From Micromonospora rosaria (GTDB taxonomy: Bacteria > Actinomycetota > Actinomycetes > Mycobacteriales > Micromonosporaceae), in contig NZ_LRQV01000007.1 of NCBI RefSeq assembly GCF_001567585.1, positions 1 to 64,000 of the forward strand: DNA of 64,000 nucleotides. The letters are read 5' to 3'. The translations under genes and the position numbers were made by a program. Positions 41,281 to 49,771 of the stretch are shown here, one piece after another (position 1 is the first letter of the stretch; the number at the start of each line of letters is the position of its first letter). Below the pieces are notes generated by a model, which made no database searches, had not been told where the DNA came from, and saw only the letters and a program-made list of their open reading frames with translations.

Positions 41281-42627
41281 ATGTCCTCCGTCCCCCCTGA
41301 CCAGCCCCGCCGCTCCACCGGCGTGCACGCCGGAGCCCGGCCGGTCGACCCTGCCGGGCGGGAACGGCGGGTGCCGGCGCCCCGGCCCGGTGGGCCCCGG
41401 CCGCCCCGCCGGGCCCCGCTCGCCCTAGCCGCCGCAGTCGCCGCCGGCTGGGCCGCGCTCACCTCGTACCTGCCGGTCGCGCTCGTGCTCGGGCTGGCCC
41501 AGCTCAGCGAGGACGCCGCCGCCGTCGCCGGGGCGCTGCTCGCCGGGCTGGCCGGCTGGCTGCTCGGGCACGGGGTGCCGCTGACCACCCCGGCCGGCCC
41601 GTTGCACCTCGCCCCCCTGGTGCTGACCGCGCTCGCCGCCTGGCGGCTGGTCCGGGCCGGGGTGCACGTCAGCCGGGCGATCGGCGCCCGCAACGGCCGT
41701 TCGCCCCGCCGGACGGTCACCGTGGCCGTCGCGGTGGGCATCGGGTACGGCCTGCTCGGCGCGCTCGCGGCGGCGCTGGCCGGCACCGGCGAGGTGCGGG
41801 CGTCACCGGTGCGGGCCGGGCTCACCCTCGCCGCCTTCGGCACCCTCGCGGCGCTGGTCGGGGCGGCCCGGACCACGGACGTGACCGCCCTGCTGGCCGA
41901 ACGCGTGCCGCCGGTGCTGCGCGACGGGATCCGCACCGGCCTGGTCGCCGCGCTGCTGCTGCTCGCGGCGGGGGGCGGCGCGGCCGGACTGGCGGTGGCG
42001 ACCGGCGGCGGGGACGCCGCCGACATGATCGGGGCCTACCGGACCGGGGTGGCCGGGCAGGCCGGGGTCACCCTGGTCAGCCTCGGCTACGCGCCGAACG
42101 CCACCGTCTGGTCCATCAGCTACCTGCTCGGCCCCGGCTTCGCCGTCGGTACCGGCACCGTGGTCCGGACCAGTGAGGTGTCGGTCGGCGGGCTGCCGGC
42201 CATCCCGTTGCTGGCCGGGCTGCCCAGCGGCCCGGTGGACGGGTTCGGCGCGGCGCTGCTCGCGGTGCCGGTCCTCGCCGCGATGGCGGCGGGCTGGCTG
42301 CTGGCCCGCCGGCTGCTGCGAACGGCCGGACAGCGGCTCGGTTCCGGCCGGGCCGGCACCGAGGACCGGCACCGGCTCGACTGGCCGGCGCTGCTCGGTC
42401 CGGCCGCGCTGGCCGGGCCGGTGGCCGGCGTGGTGCTGGCGGCGGCGGCGCTGGTCTCCGGCGGCTCGCTGGGGGCCGGCCGGCTCGCCGAGATCGGCCC
42501 GGTGCCCTGGCAGGTGGCCGCCGTGACCACCGCCGTCGTCACCGTCGGCGCGGTGCTCGGCGCCGCGGCCACCCGCGCCCTCACCCCGAGCCGAGGACGC
42601 CCAGCGGTGACCCAAGCCCGGCGGTGA
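41281..42627 (+). CDS. DUF6350 multi-pass membrane protein
   Basis: A 448-residue integral membrane protein with a ~45-residue Pro/Arg-rich cytoplasmic start, then about ten hydrophobic segments, for example VAAGWAALTSYLPVALVLGL. It matches the DUF6350 family (called PerM in mycobacteria, where it has been linked to cell division), which by my memory sits upstream of purN in actinomycetes as here. No catalytic motifs. The ATG at 41281 has no ribosome site; CAGAGT seven bases upstream may be a -10 box. A 98-bp space separates its stop from the convergent repeat-rich gene. Confidence 0.8.
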   Translation: MSSVPPDQPRRSTGVHAGARPVDPAGRERRVPAPRPGGPRPPRRAPLALAAAVAAGWAALTSYLPVALVLGLAQLSEDAAAVAGALLAGLAGWLLGHGVPLTTPAGPLHLAPLVLTALAAWRLVRAGVHVSRAIGARNGRSPRRTVTVAVAVGIGYGLLGALAAALAGTGEVRASPVRAGLTLAAFGTLAALVGAARTTDVTALLAERVPPVLRDGIRTGLVAALLLLAAGGGAAGLAVATGGGDAADMIGAYRTGVAGQAGVTLVSLGYAPNATVWSISYLLGPGFAVGTGTVVRTSEVSVGGLPAIPLLAGLPSGPVDGFGAALLAVPVLAAMAAGWLLARRLLRTAGQRLGSGRAGTEDRHRLDWPALLGPAALAGPVAGVVLAAAALVSGGSLGAGRLAEIGPVPWQVAAVTTAVVTVGAVLGAAATRALTPSRGRPAVTQARR

Positions 42628-42725
42628 CCCCGCGCCCAGCGGTGGCGCGGGAGGGTGCCCAGGGGTGGCGTGCGCCAGGGGCGCCCCGGACGAGCCGGAA
42701 CGCCCCTCGCGCGGTCGGTGTGGAC

Positions 42726-43277
42726 TCAGACGCCGGTCGGCGCGTTCACGTTCAGCACCACGATCGCGATGATCTGGAGGATGCCGAGCACGATGCCGAT
42801 CCCGCCGCAGATCAGACCGGCCTTGGCCTGACCGCCGTTGGCGGCCTGCCCCTGGTCGGCCTTCTGCTTGCCGAGGAAGCCGAGCACCAGGCCGGCGATG
42901 CCCAGCGGGATGCCCATGTAGCAGCAGGCCAGCGGGATGGACGCGATGCCGAGGATCATCGCCAGCAGGCCCAGGGTGTTGTTCTGCCCGGCCGGCTGCG
43001 GGTACCCGGCGTTCGGGTAGGTGGGGGCGCCGTACCCGGGCTGCTGCCCGTACGGGTCGGGCTGGCCGTACGGCGCCTGCGGCGGCGGGGCGTACGGGTC
43101 GGGCTGGCCGTAGGGCTGCTGGCCGTAGGGCTGCCCCGAGGTGGGCTGCTGGCCGTACGGTTGCCCCGAGGTGGGCTGCTGGCCGTAGGGCTGCCCTGAA
43201 GTGGGCTGCTGGCCGTAGGGCTGGCCCGACGAGGGCTGCTGGCCGTACGGATCCTGACCGGGGTTGCCGGGCTGCAT
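42726..43277 (-). CDS. DUF4190 membrane protein with Gln/Pro/Gly repeats
   Basis: A 183-residue protein. The first ~100 residues are low-complexity (SGQPYGQQPT repeats, then YGQPDPYG), and the last ~85 form the DUF4190 helix pair (LGLLAMILGIASIPLACCY and LICGGIGIVLGILQIIAIVV). The repeats are exact 30-bp units in the DNA. The tail of repeats is probably cytoplasmic and flexible; function unknown. The ATG at 43277 has AAGGAG nine bases upstream. Confidence 0.8.
   Translation of the reverse strand: MQPGNPGQDPYGQQPSSGQPYGQQPTSGQPYGQQPTSGQPYGQQPTSGQPYGQQPYGQPDPYAPPPQAPYGQPDPYGQQPGYGAPTYPNAGYPQPAGQNNTLGLLAMILGIASIPLACCYMGIPLGIAGLVLGFLGKQKADQGQAANGGQAKAGLICGGIGIVLGILQIIAIVVLNVNAPTGV
43131..43250. 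repeat. four 30-bp tandem repeats in the DUF4190 gene
   Basis: Units start at 43131, 43161, 43191 and 43221 and share GGGCTGCTGGCCGTA. They encode 10-residue repeats (QPTSGQPYGQ). Near-identity suggests recent expansion or slippage. Confidence 0.85.
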
Positions 43278-43309
43278 GTCGGACTGCTCCTTGGCTGGTG
43301 ACTGTCAGT

Positions 43310-43378
43310 ACGTGGGCTCCACCGGAGCCATGACGTGGGTCCCACCGGGACCATCACGTGGGCCCCACCGGAACCATG
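43310..43378. repeat. three 23-bp tandem repeats with internal dyads, upstream of purN
   Basis: Units at 43310-43332, 43333-43355 and 43356-43378 follow acgtggg-ycc-acc-gg. Each holds a dyad: GGCTCC-acc-GGAGCC, GGTCCC-acc-GGGACC, and the imperfect GGCCCC-acc-GGAACC. Between units 1 and 2 both arms change together, keeping the pairing. They lie between the divergent DUF4190 and purN genes. Confidence 0.75.
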
Positions 43379-43523
43379 GTCGCGCCAGGACACCGAGCGC
43401 GCAGCACGGGAGCGGGACCGCACCACGTCGGATACCGAGCGACCGGCAGCGTACCTGGTCGTTGCGACATTCGGGGGGTACCGACGTCGTCCGCCCAGCC
43501 GACGGACCTCGCGTCGCGCCCGA

Positions 43524-43529
43524 TATGGT
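43524..43529 (+). promoter_or_regulatory. purN: -10 box for purN
   Basis: TATGGT ends six bases before the GTG at 43536, so purN should be leaderless. 43379-43523 shows no other structure. Confidence 0.55.
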
Positions 43530-43535
43530 GACCGC

Positions 43536-44156
43536 GTGACCGACCCCGCGTCCGCCGCCCGTCTCGTCGTCCTCGTCTCCGGCTCCGGCAGCAACCTCCA
43601 GGCGCTCCTGGACGCCTGCGCCGACCCGGCGTACGGAGCCCGGGTGGTCGCCGTCGGCGCCGACCGGGACGGCATCGCCGGCCTGGACCGGGCCGCCGCC
43701 GTCGGGGTGCCGACCTTCGTCGAGCGGGTGAAGGACCACCCCACCCGCGAGGACTGGGACGCCGCGCTCACCGCGCAGGTCGCCGAGCACAAGCCGGACC
43801 TGGTCGTCTCGGCCGGCTTCCTCAAGCTGGTCGGGCCGCGCTTCCTGGCCGCCTTCGGCGACCGGTACCTGAACACGCACAACACGCTGCTGCCGGCGTT
43901 CCCCGGCATCCACGGCCCCCGCGACGCGCTCGCCTACGGCGTCAAGGTCACCGGGGCCACCCTCTTCTTCGTCGATGCCGGGATGGACACCGGTCCGATC
44001 GTCGCGCAGGTCGCGGTGCCGGTGCTCGACGGCGACGACGAGGAGACGCTCACCGAGCGGATCAAGGAAGCCGAACGCGGTCAGCTCGTCGAGCAGGTCG
44101 GTCGGTTGGTCCGCCGTGGTTGGACGATCACCGGAAGAAAGGTCACCGTACCGTGA
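43536..44156 (+). CDS. purN: phosphoribosylglycinamide formyltransferase
   Basis: A 206-residue GAR transformylase, the third step of purine synthesis, using 10-formyltetrahydrofolate. Conserved features are [16 protein letters not shown] (GAR binding), the catalytic Asn-His-Asp set in [15 protein letters not shown] and [12 protein letters not shown], and Rossmann strand order. The GTG at 43536 is chosen over a long upstream extension (to 43335) that runs through the 23-bp repeats. It overlaps purH by GTGA, so the two enzymes are coupled. FolD, encoded 1.8 kb downstream, helps supply its cofactor. Confidence 0.95.
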   Translation: MTDPASAARLVVLVSGSGSNLQALLDACADPAYGARVVAVGADRDGIAGLDRAAAVGVPTFVERVKDHPTREDWDAALTAQVAEHKPDLVVSAGFLKLVGPRFLAAFGDRYLNTHNTLLPAFPGIHGPRDALAYGVKVTGATLFFVDAGMDTGPIVAQVAVPVLDGDDEETLTERIKEAERGQLVEQVGRLVRRGWTITGRKVTVP

Positions 44157-45724
44157 GTGCCACTGCGGACCAGCGCCGCCCGATCCGGCGGGCGCTGGTC
44201 AGCGTCTACGACAAGAGCGGTCTGGTCGAGCTGGCCACGGCCCTGCACGACGCCGGGGTGGAGATCGTCTCGACCGGCAGCACCGCGGCGACGATCGCGG
44301 CGGCCGGGGTGCCGGTGACCGCGGTGGAGACGGTGACTGGTTTCCCGGAGATCCTCGACGGCCGGGTGAAGACCCTGCACCCGAAGATCCACGGGGGCCT
44401 CCTCGCCGACCTGCGCAAGGAGAGCCACGCCACCCAGCTCGACGAGCACGGCATCGCCGGCATCGACCTGCTGGTCTCCAACCTCTACCCGTTCCAGGCC
44501 ACGGTCGCCTCCGGCGCGGGCGTGGAGGAGTGCGTGGAGCAGATCGACATCGGCGGGCCCGCCATGGTCCGGGCCGCCGCGAAGAACCACGCCTCCGTCG
44601 CGGTGGTCACCGACCCGGCCGCGTACCCGGCGGTGCTGGCCGCCCTCGGCGACGGCGGGTTCACCCTGACCCAGCGCCGGGCGCTGGCCGCGCGGGCCTT
44701 CGCCGACATCGCTGAGTACGACATCGCGGTGGCGAACTGGTGCGCCGTCCAGCTCGGCCCGGCCGACCTGGAGTGGCCGGGCTTCGCCGGGATGGCCCTG
44801 CGTCCCGACCGCGCCCTGCGGTACGGGGAGAACCCGCACCAGGCGGCGGCCCTCTACACCGACCCGGGCTCCCCCGTGGGGCTGGCCCAGGCGGAGCAGT
44901 TGCACGGCAAGGAGATGTCGTACAACAACTACGTCGACGCGGACGCCGCCTGGCGGGCGGCGAACGACTTCGCCGACCAGCCGGCCGTGGCGATCATCAA
45001 GCACGCCAACCCGTGCGGCATCGCGGTCGGCGCGGACGTCGCCGAGGCGCACCGCAAGGCGCACGCCTGCGACCCGGTGAGCGCCTACGGCGGGGTGATC
45101 GCGGTCAACCGGCCGGTCACCGTCGCGCTGGCCGAGCAGGTCTCGGAGATCTTCACCGAGGTCCTGGTGGCGCCGGAGTTCGAGGCCGACGCGCTGGACG
45201 TGCTGCGCGCCAAGAAGAACCTGCGGCTGCTGCGCGCGCCGGCCTGGAGCCCGGCGCCGGCCGAGTGGCGGCAGGTCAGCGGCGGCGTGCTGGTGCAGAT
45301 GGCCGACCGGGTGGACGCGGCCGGCGACGACCCGGCCACCTGGCGGCTGGCCACCGGGGAGGCGGCCGACGAGGCGCTCCTGCGTGACCTGGTCTTCGCC
45401 TGGCGGGCGGTGCGGTCGGTGAAGAGCAACGCGATCCTGCTGGCCACCGACGGGGCGACCGTCGGGGTGGGCATGGGCCAGGTCAACCGGGTCGACTCGG
45501 CGAACCTGGCGGTCAGCCGGGCCGGTGCGGACCGGGCCCGGGGCGCGGTGGCCGCCTCGGACGCGTTCTTCCCCTTCGCCGACGGCCTCAAGATCCTCGC
45601 CGACGCCGGGGTGCGCGCGGTGGTGCAGCCGGGCGGCTCGATCCGCGACGAGGAGGTCGTCGCCGCCGCCAAGGAGGCCGGCCTCACCATGTACCTCACC
45701 GGCACCCGGCACTTCTTCCACTGA
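44153..45724 (+). CDS. purH: bifunctional AICAR transformylase / IMP cyclohydrolase
   Basis: The last two steps to IMP, in 523 residues. The N-terminal IMP cyclohydrolase domain (about 1-200) has [31 protein letters not shown] and [16 protein letters not shown]. The C-terminal AICAR transformylase domain has [38 protein letters not shown] and [11 protein letters not shown]. The GTG at 44153 overlaps the purN stop. IMP made here feeds GuaB, encoded at 956. A long hairpin follows. Confidence 0.97.
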   Translation: MSATADQRRPIRRALVSVYDKSGLVELATALHDAGVEIVSTGSTAATIAAAGVPVTAVETVTGFPEILDGRVKTLHPKIHGGLLADLRKESHATQLDEHGIAGIDLLVSNLYPFQATVASGAGVEECVEQIDIGGPAMVRAAAKNHASVAVVTDPAAYPAVLAALGDGGFTLTQRRALAARAFADIAEYDIAVANWCAVQLGPADLEWPGFAGMALRPDRALRYGENPHQAAALYTDPGSPVGLAQAEQLHGKEMSYNNYVDADAAWRAANDFADQPAVAIIKHANPCGIAVGADVAEAHRKAHACDPVSAYGGVIAVNRPVTVALAEQVSEIFTEVLVAPEFEADALDVLRAKKNLRLLRAPAWSPAPAEWRQVSGGVLVQMADRVDAAGDDPATWRLATGEAADEALLRDLVFAWRAVRSVKSNAILLATDGATVGVGMGQVNRVDSANLAVSRAGADRARGAVAASDAFFPFADGLKILADAGVRAVVQPGGSIRDEEVVAAAKEAGLTMYLTGTRHFFH

Positions 45725-45741
45725 TCCCGGCGCACGACCAC

Positions 45742-45791
45742 ACCGCCCGGCACCCGCACGGCGCGCGACCGCGCCCGGGGTGCCGGGCGGT
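45742..45791 (+). terminator. terminator after purH
   Basis: A 14-bp outer stem accgcccggcaccc / gggtgccgggcggt encloses a second small stem ggcgcg / cgcgcc. Confidence 0.75.
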
Positions 45792-45932
45792 CCGTCATCT
45801 GCCGGCCGGTCCGCCCCCGCCGGCCGGTCGGTCCGCCGGCTGGTCCGGCCGGCCCCGGTGGCCCTGGCCGGCGGCGGTCCCGTCTGCCGGGTCGTCGCGG
45901 GCGTGCCCGTCGGACGTGAGACGATCGGAGTC

Positions 45933-46793
45933 GTGACGGCGACGGTTCTGGACGGCAAGGCGACAGCGGCAGAGATCAAGGACGAGCTGCGGACCCGGGT
46001 CAAGGCCCTGGCGGAGCGCGGCATCACCCCGGGACTGGGTACGGTCCTGGTGGGCGCCGACCCCGGCTCCCAGGCGTACGTCAACGGCAAGCACCGTGAC
46101 TGCGCCGAGGTGGGCATCGCCTCGATCCGCCGGGAGCTGCCCGCCGACGCCACCCAGGAGCAGGTGGACGCGGTCCTGGCCGAGCTGAACGCCGACCCGG
46201 CCTGCCACGGGTACATCGTCCAGTTGCCGCTTCCCGGGCACCTGGACACCCAGCGGGCGCTGGAGCTGATCGACCCGGAGAAGGACGCCGACGGGCTGCA
46301 CCCGGTCAACCTGGGCCGGCTGGTGCTCGGGTACGACGCCCCGCTGCCCTGCACCCCGCGCGGCATCGTCGAGCTGCTCCGCCGGTACGACGTGCCGCTG
46401 CGCGGCGCGAAGGTGGCACTGGTCGGCCGGGGCAACACGGTGGGCCGGCCGCTCGGCCTGCTGCTCACCCGGCGCAGCGAGAACGCCACGGTGACCCTCT
46501 GCCACACCGGCACCCTGGACCTCGCCGCGCACACCCGGGCGGCGGACATCGTGATCGTCGCGGCCGGGGTGCCCGGCCTGCTCACCGCCGACATGATCCG
46601 GCCCGGCGCGGTGGTGGTCGACGTCGGCATCACCCGGGTCATCGGCCCGGACGGCAAGGGCCGGTACACCGGTGACGTGGACCCGGAGGTCGCCGAGGTC
46701 GCCGGGGCGCTCGCCCCGATGCCCGGCGGGGTCGGCCCGATGACCCGGGCCATGCTCCTCACCAACGTCGTCGAGCGCGCCGAACAGCGGTAA
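45933..46793 (+). CDS. folD: methylenetetrahydrofolate dehydrogenase / cyclohydrolase
   Basis: A 286-residue FolD that interconverts 5,10-methylene- and 10-formyl-tetrahydrofolate, the donor for PurN and PurH. Motifs: [13 protein letters not shown] (catalytic Lys), [27 protein letters not shown], the Rossmann loop [14 protein letters not shown] and [15 protein letters not shown]. The GTG at 45933 is fixed by homology; GGAG is only two bases away, and GACGAT seven bases upstream could be a -10 box for a leaderless message. Repeat copy 4 follows the stop after ten bases. Confidence 0.95.
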   Translation: MTATVLDGKATAAEIKDELRTRVKALAERGITPGLGTVLVGADPGSQAYVNGKHRDCAEVGIASIRRELPADATQEQVDAVLAELNADPACHGYIVQLPLPGHLDTQRALELIDPEKDADGLHPVNLGRLVLGYDAPLPCTPRGIVELLRRYDVPLRGAKVALVGRGNTVGRPLGLLLTRRSENATVTLCHTGTLDLAAHTRAADIVIVAAGVPGLLTADMIRPGAVVVDVGITRVIGPDGKGRYTGDVDPEVAEVAGALAPMPGGVGPMTRAMLLTNVVERAEQR

Positions 46794-46803
46794 GCCCGGC
46801 GGG

Positions 46804-46857
46804 TAAGGAAGGGCCCCCTGTTAACGCATTCCGCAGAGCAGGGGCCCCTTCTTAACC
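46804..46857 (+). repeat. dispersed 54-bp palindromic element, copy 4
   Basis: TAAGGAAGGGCCCCCTG, TTAACGCattccGCAGAG, then CAGGGGCCCCTTCTTAACC: the most regular copy. It lies between the tandem genes folD and mdh, about 100 bp before the mdh start. Confidence 0.9.
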
Positions 46858-46962
46858 GAGAGTGGTGCCGGCGACGTCATATCCGTCCGCCCCTGGCCTG
46901 CTCGGTGCCAGGATGACTGATACGGTCCGGAAAACCGACTGGTATCAGGGAGTGGGACGACC

Positions 46963-47913
46963 ATGGGTAAGAAGGTCACTGTCGTCGGGGCCGGCTTCTA
47001 CGGCTCCACCACCGCGCAGCGCCTGGCCGAGTACGACGTCTTCGACACCGTCGTCATCACCGACATCGTGGAGGGCAAGCCCGCGGGTCTCGCACTGGAC
47101 CTCAACCAGTCGCGGGCGATCGAGGGCTTCGAGACCAAGGTCGTCGGTGCCACCACCGGCCCGAACGGCGAGGGCTACGAGGCCATCGAGGGCTCGGACG
47201 TCGTGGTGATCACCGCCGGTCTGCCCCGTAAGCCGGGCATGAGCCGGATGGACCTGCTGGAGACCAACGCCAAGATCGTCCGCCAGGTCTCCGAGAACGT
47301 CGCCAAGTACGCCCCGAACGCGGTCGTCATCGTGGTCTCCAACCCGCTCGACGAGATGACCGCGCTGGCCCAGATCGCCACCCAGTTCCCGCACAACCGG
47401 GTGCTCGGCCAGGCCGGCATGCTGGACACCGCCCGGTTCACCAACTTCGTCGCCGAGGCGCTGAGCGTGCCGGTGAAGTCGGTGAAGACGCTCACCCTCG
47501 GCTCGCACGGCGACACCATGGTCCCGGTGCCGTCGCAGAGCACGGTGAACGGCGCCCCGCTGCGCGACGCCATGCCGGCCGAGCAGATCGAGGAGCTGGT
47601 GGTCAAGACCCGCAACGGCGGGGCCGAGGTGGTCGCGCTGCTCAAGACCGGCTCGGCGTACTACGCCCCGTCGGCCGCCGCGGCCCGGATGGCGAAGGCC
47701 GTCGCGGAGGACTCCGGCGAGGTCATGCCGGTCTGCGCCTGGGTCGACGGCGAGTACGGCATCTCCGGCGTCTACCTGGGCGTCGAGGCGGCGATCGGGG
47801 CCGAGGGCGTCAAGCGGGTCGTCGAGACCGACCTGGACGCCGACGAGTTGGCCAGCCTCAAGGAGGCCGCCGAGGCGGTCCGCGCCAAGCAGGCCGACGT
47901 CGCCTCGATGTGA
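46963..47913 (+). CDS. mdh: malate dehydrogenase (LDH-like type)
   Basis: A 316-residue NAD-dependent malate dehydrogenase of the lactate-dehydrogenase-like subgroup. It has the NAD motif VTVVGAGFYGSTTA, Asp in VVITDIVEG, the substrate loop GLPRKPGMSRMDLL with Arg (malate rather than lactate specificity), NPLDEM and the catalytic His182 in LGSHGDTMVP. TACGGT near 46921 could be a -10 box, and GGGAGTGGG precedes the ATG. It stands next to icd, the other TCA dehydrogenase, separated by a strong terminator, so the two are transcribed independently. Confidence 0.95.
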   Translation: MGKKVTVVGAGFYGSTTAQRLAEYDVFDTVVITDIVEGKPAGLALDLNQSRAIEGFETKVVGATTGPNGEGYEAIEGSDVVVITAGLPRKPGMSRMDLLETNAKIVRQVSENVAKYAPNAVVIVVSNPLDEMTALAQIATQFPHNRVLGQAGMLDTARFTNFVAEALSVPVKSVKTLTLGSHGDTMVPVPSQSTVNGAPLRDAMPAEQIEELVVKTRNGGAEVVALLKTGSAYYAPSAAAARMAKAVAEDSGEVMPVCAWVDGEYGISGVYLGVEAAIGAEGVKRVVETDLDADELASLKEAAEAVRAKQADVASM

Positions 47914-47922
47914 TCCACGTAC

Positions 47923-47969
47923 ACCGCCGAGGGGCGGGCCGGCGCTGAGCCGGTCCGCCCCTCGGCGGT
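47923..47969 (+). terminator. terminator after mdh
   Basis: A 15-bp outer stem (accgccgaggggcgg) plus an inner ccggc / gccgg stem, followed by TTT. Confidence 0.85.
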
Positions 47970-47982
47970 TTCCCCGGCCCGC

Positions 47983-48117
47983 CTCGTCGATCGGGGGAGC
48001 TGCGTTCTGCGGCGCGGTTTCCGGACGCGATTCCCCTGCTCGACGAGACGGGGCAGGGGGGTGGCGGGCAGGGTGGTGGTGGGGCGGTGTCTCCCGGTGG
48101 TGAGGGTGGGTGGGGGG
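47983..48117 (+). promoter_or_regulatory. inverted repeat and G-rich tract upstream of icd
   Basis: CTCGTCGA (47983-47990) pairs with TCGACGAG (48040-48047), with inner GGGGGA / TTCCCC pairing. Directly after it, runs of three or more G at 48050-48053, 48056-48061, 48066-48068, 48071-48073 and 48081-48084, and more near 48104-48117, meet the usual G-quadruplex pattern on the plus strand. Confidence 0.45.
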
Positions 48118-48131
48118 TGCCGGCCCGTTTC

Positions 48132-48147
48132 CAGTACGCTCGTACTG
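48132..48147 (+). promoter_or_regulatory. palindrome overlapping the icd -10 box
   Basis: CAGTAC-gctc-GTACTG contains TACGCT (48135-48140), a TANNNT -10 box that would give a ~35-nt icd leader. A protein bound to the dyad would block RNA polymerase, so this may be an operator. Confidence 0.45.
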
Positions 48148-48182
48148 CTTGAGCACGTGTCCCCCGAGAGGAGCGCCGGCCG

Positions 48183-49400
48183 ATGGCGAAGATCAAGGTA
48201 AACAACCCGGTCGTGGAGCTCGACGGCGACGAGATGACCCGGATCATCTGGAAGCAGATCCGGGAGCAGCTGATCCTGCCCTACCTCGACGTCGACCTGC
48301 ACTACTACGACCTCTCGATCCAGCACCGTGACGCGACCGACGACCAGGTGACCATCGACGCCGCCAACGCGATCAAGGAGCACGGCGTCGGCGTCAAGTG
48401 CGCCACCATCACGCCGGACGAGGCCCGGGTGGAGGAGTTCGGCCTGAAGAAGATGTGGCGGTCGCCGAACGGCACCATCCGCAACATCCTCGGCGGTGTC
48501 GTCTTCCGTGAGCCGATCATCATGTCGAACGTGCCCCGCCTGGTGCCGGGCTGGACCAAGCCGATCATCATCGGCCGGCACGCCCACGGCGACCAGTACA
48601 AGGCCAGCGACTTCGTGGTCCCCGGCCCGGGTACGGTCACCATCACCTACACCCCGGCCGACGGCTCGCAGCCGGTCGAGCTGGAGGTCGCCAACTTCCC
48701 CGGCGGCGGCATCGCGATGGGCATGTACAACTTCGACGAGTCGATCCGGGACTTCGCCCGCGCCTCGTTCCGGTACGGCCTGGACCGGGGCTACCCGGTC
48801 TACCTGTCGACCAAGAACACCATCCTCAAGGCGTACGACGGCCGGTTCAAGGACATCTTCGCCGAGGTCTTCGAGACCGAGTTCAAGACCGAGTTCGACG
48901 CCGCCGGCATCACCTACGAGCACCGGCTGATCGACGACATGGTCGCCGCCGCCCTGAAGTGGGAGGGCGGCTACGTCTGGGCCTGCAAGAACTACGACGG
49001 TGACGTGCAGTCCGACACCGTCGCGCAGGGCTTCGGCTCGCTCGGCCTGATGACCTCCGTGCTGCTCTCCCCCGACGGCCGGACCGTCGAGGCCGAGGCC
49101 GCCCACGGCACGGTCACCCGGCACTACCGGCAGTACCAGAAGGGCGAGAAGACCTCGACCAACCCGATCGCCTCCATCTACGCCTGGACCCGGGGCCTGG
49201 CCCACCGGGGCAAGCTGGACGGCACCCCGGCGGTCACCGAGTTCGCCACCACCCTGGAGCAGGTCATCGTCGACACCGTCGAGGGCGGCCAGATGACCAA
49301 GGACCTCGCGCTGCTCATCTCGCGGGACGCCCCGTGGCAGACCACCGACGAGTTCATGAACACCCTGGACGAGAACCTGGCGCGCAAGCTCGCCGCCTGA
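48183..49400 (+). CDS. icd: NADP-dependent isocitrate dehydrogenase (homodimeric, eukaryote-like type)
   Basis: A 405-residue isocitrate dehydrogenase that makes 2-oxoglutarate and NADPH. It starts [19 protein letters not shown] and has [30 protein letters not shown], the NADP region [17 protein letters not shown] [29 protein letters not shown] and [17 protein letters not shown]. It belongs to the ~400-residue type II family, not the ~740-residue monomeric type found in many streptomycetes. GAGAGGAG lies nine bases before the ATG. It has its own promoter and a 17-bp terminator. Confidence 0.96.
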   Translation: MAKIKVNNPVVELDGDEMTRIIWKQIREQLILPYLDVDLHYYDLSIQHRDATDDQVTIDAANAIKEHGVGVKCATITPDEARVEEFGLKKMWRSPNGTIRNILGGVVFREPIIMSNVPRLVPGWTKPIIIGRHAHGDQYKASDFVVPGPGTVTITYTPADGSQPVELEVANFPGGGIAMGMYNFDESIRDFARASFRYGLDRGYPVYLSTKNTILKAYDGRFKDIFAEVFETEFKTEFDAAGITYEHRLIDDMVAAALKWEGGYVWACKNYDGDVQSDTVAQGFGSLGLMTSVLLSPDGRTVEAEAAHGTVTRHYRQYQKGEKTSTNPIASIYAWTRGLAHRGKLDGTPAVTEFATTLEQVIVDTVEGGQMTKDLALLISRDAPWQTTDEFMNTLDENLARKLAA

Positions 49401-49414
49401 TCTCCGTACCGCTC

Positions 49415-49456
49415 CCGACGGGCCCACCGGCCGCACCGTGCCGGTGGGCCCGTCGG
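49415..49456 (+). terminator. terminator after icd
   Basis: A perfect 17-bp stem (ccgacgggcccaccggc) with an 8-nt loop. Confidence 0.85.
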
Positions 49457-49717
49457 CGTCACCGTGCCGCTGACGGATCGTTGAGCTGGGTGGACGTGAT
49501 GCCAGTCGCGTCCAGGAAGGTTGACCGCGGTCGCCTCGCGGCACGAGTGCCGATCAGCCAGCCTTCCCGGCTGTCGAGCACACAGCCAGCCGTCCCTTCC
49601 CTGCGGGGGGCCCTGTCCCGGGCCCCCCGCGCCCTGTCTGCCCCTTCGCCCTGTCTGCGCCCGCGTCCGCGCATGCCACTCGCCCCCGGCCCGGCCCCGC
49701 GCCCGGCATCCTGGGTG
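49457..49717. other. intergenic region between icd and galT
   Basis: No gene on either strand. A second hairpin, gcggggggcc / ggccccccgc, lies at 49603-49630. The stretch 49640-49700 is C-rich and low-complexity. Confidence 0.45.
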
Positions 49718-49771
49718 TTAACAAGGGGCCCCTGCTCTACCGGAAGCGTTAACAGGGGGCCCTTCCTTACC
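49718..49771 (-). repeat. dispersed 54-bp palindromic element, copy 5
   Basis: Reverse orientation: TTAACAAGGGGCCCCTGCTCTAC, then cggaagcGTTAAC, then AGGGGGCCCTTCCTTACC. The stop codon of galT (TAA, 49767-49769) lies inside its outer TAAGGAAGG end. Confidence 0.9.

Noticed and set aside
43310..43378. CRISPR-like array
   Set aside because: The three 23-bp units are directly adjacent with no spacers, and no cas gene is near.
43335..43535. N-terminal extension of PurN
   Set aside because: The extension would be translated from the 23-bp tandem repeats; homology and a -10 box six bases upstream support GTG 43536.
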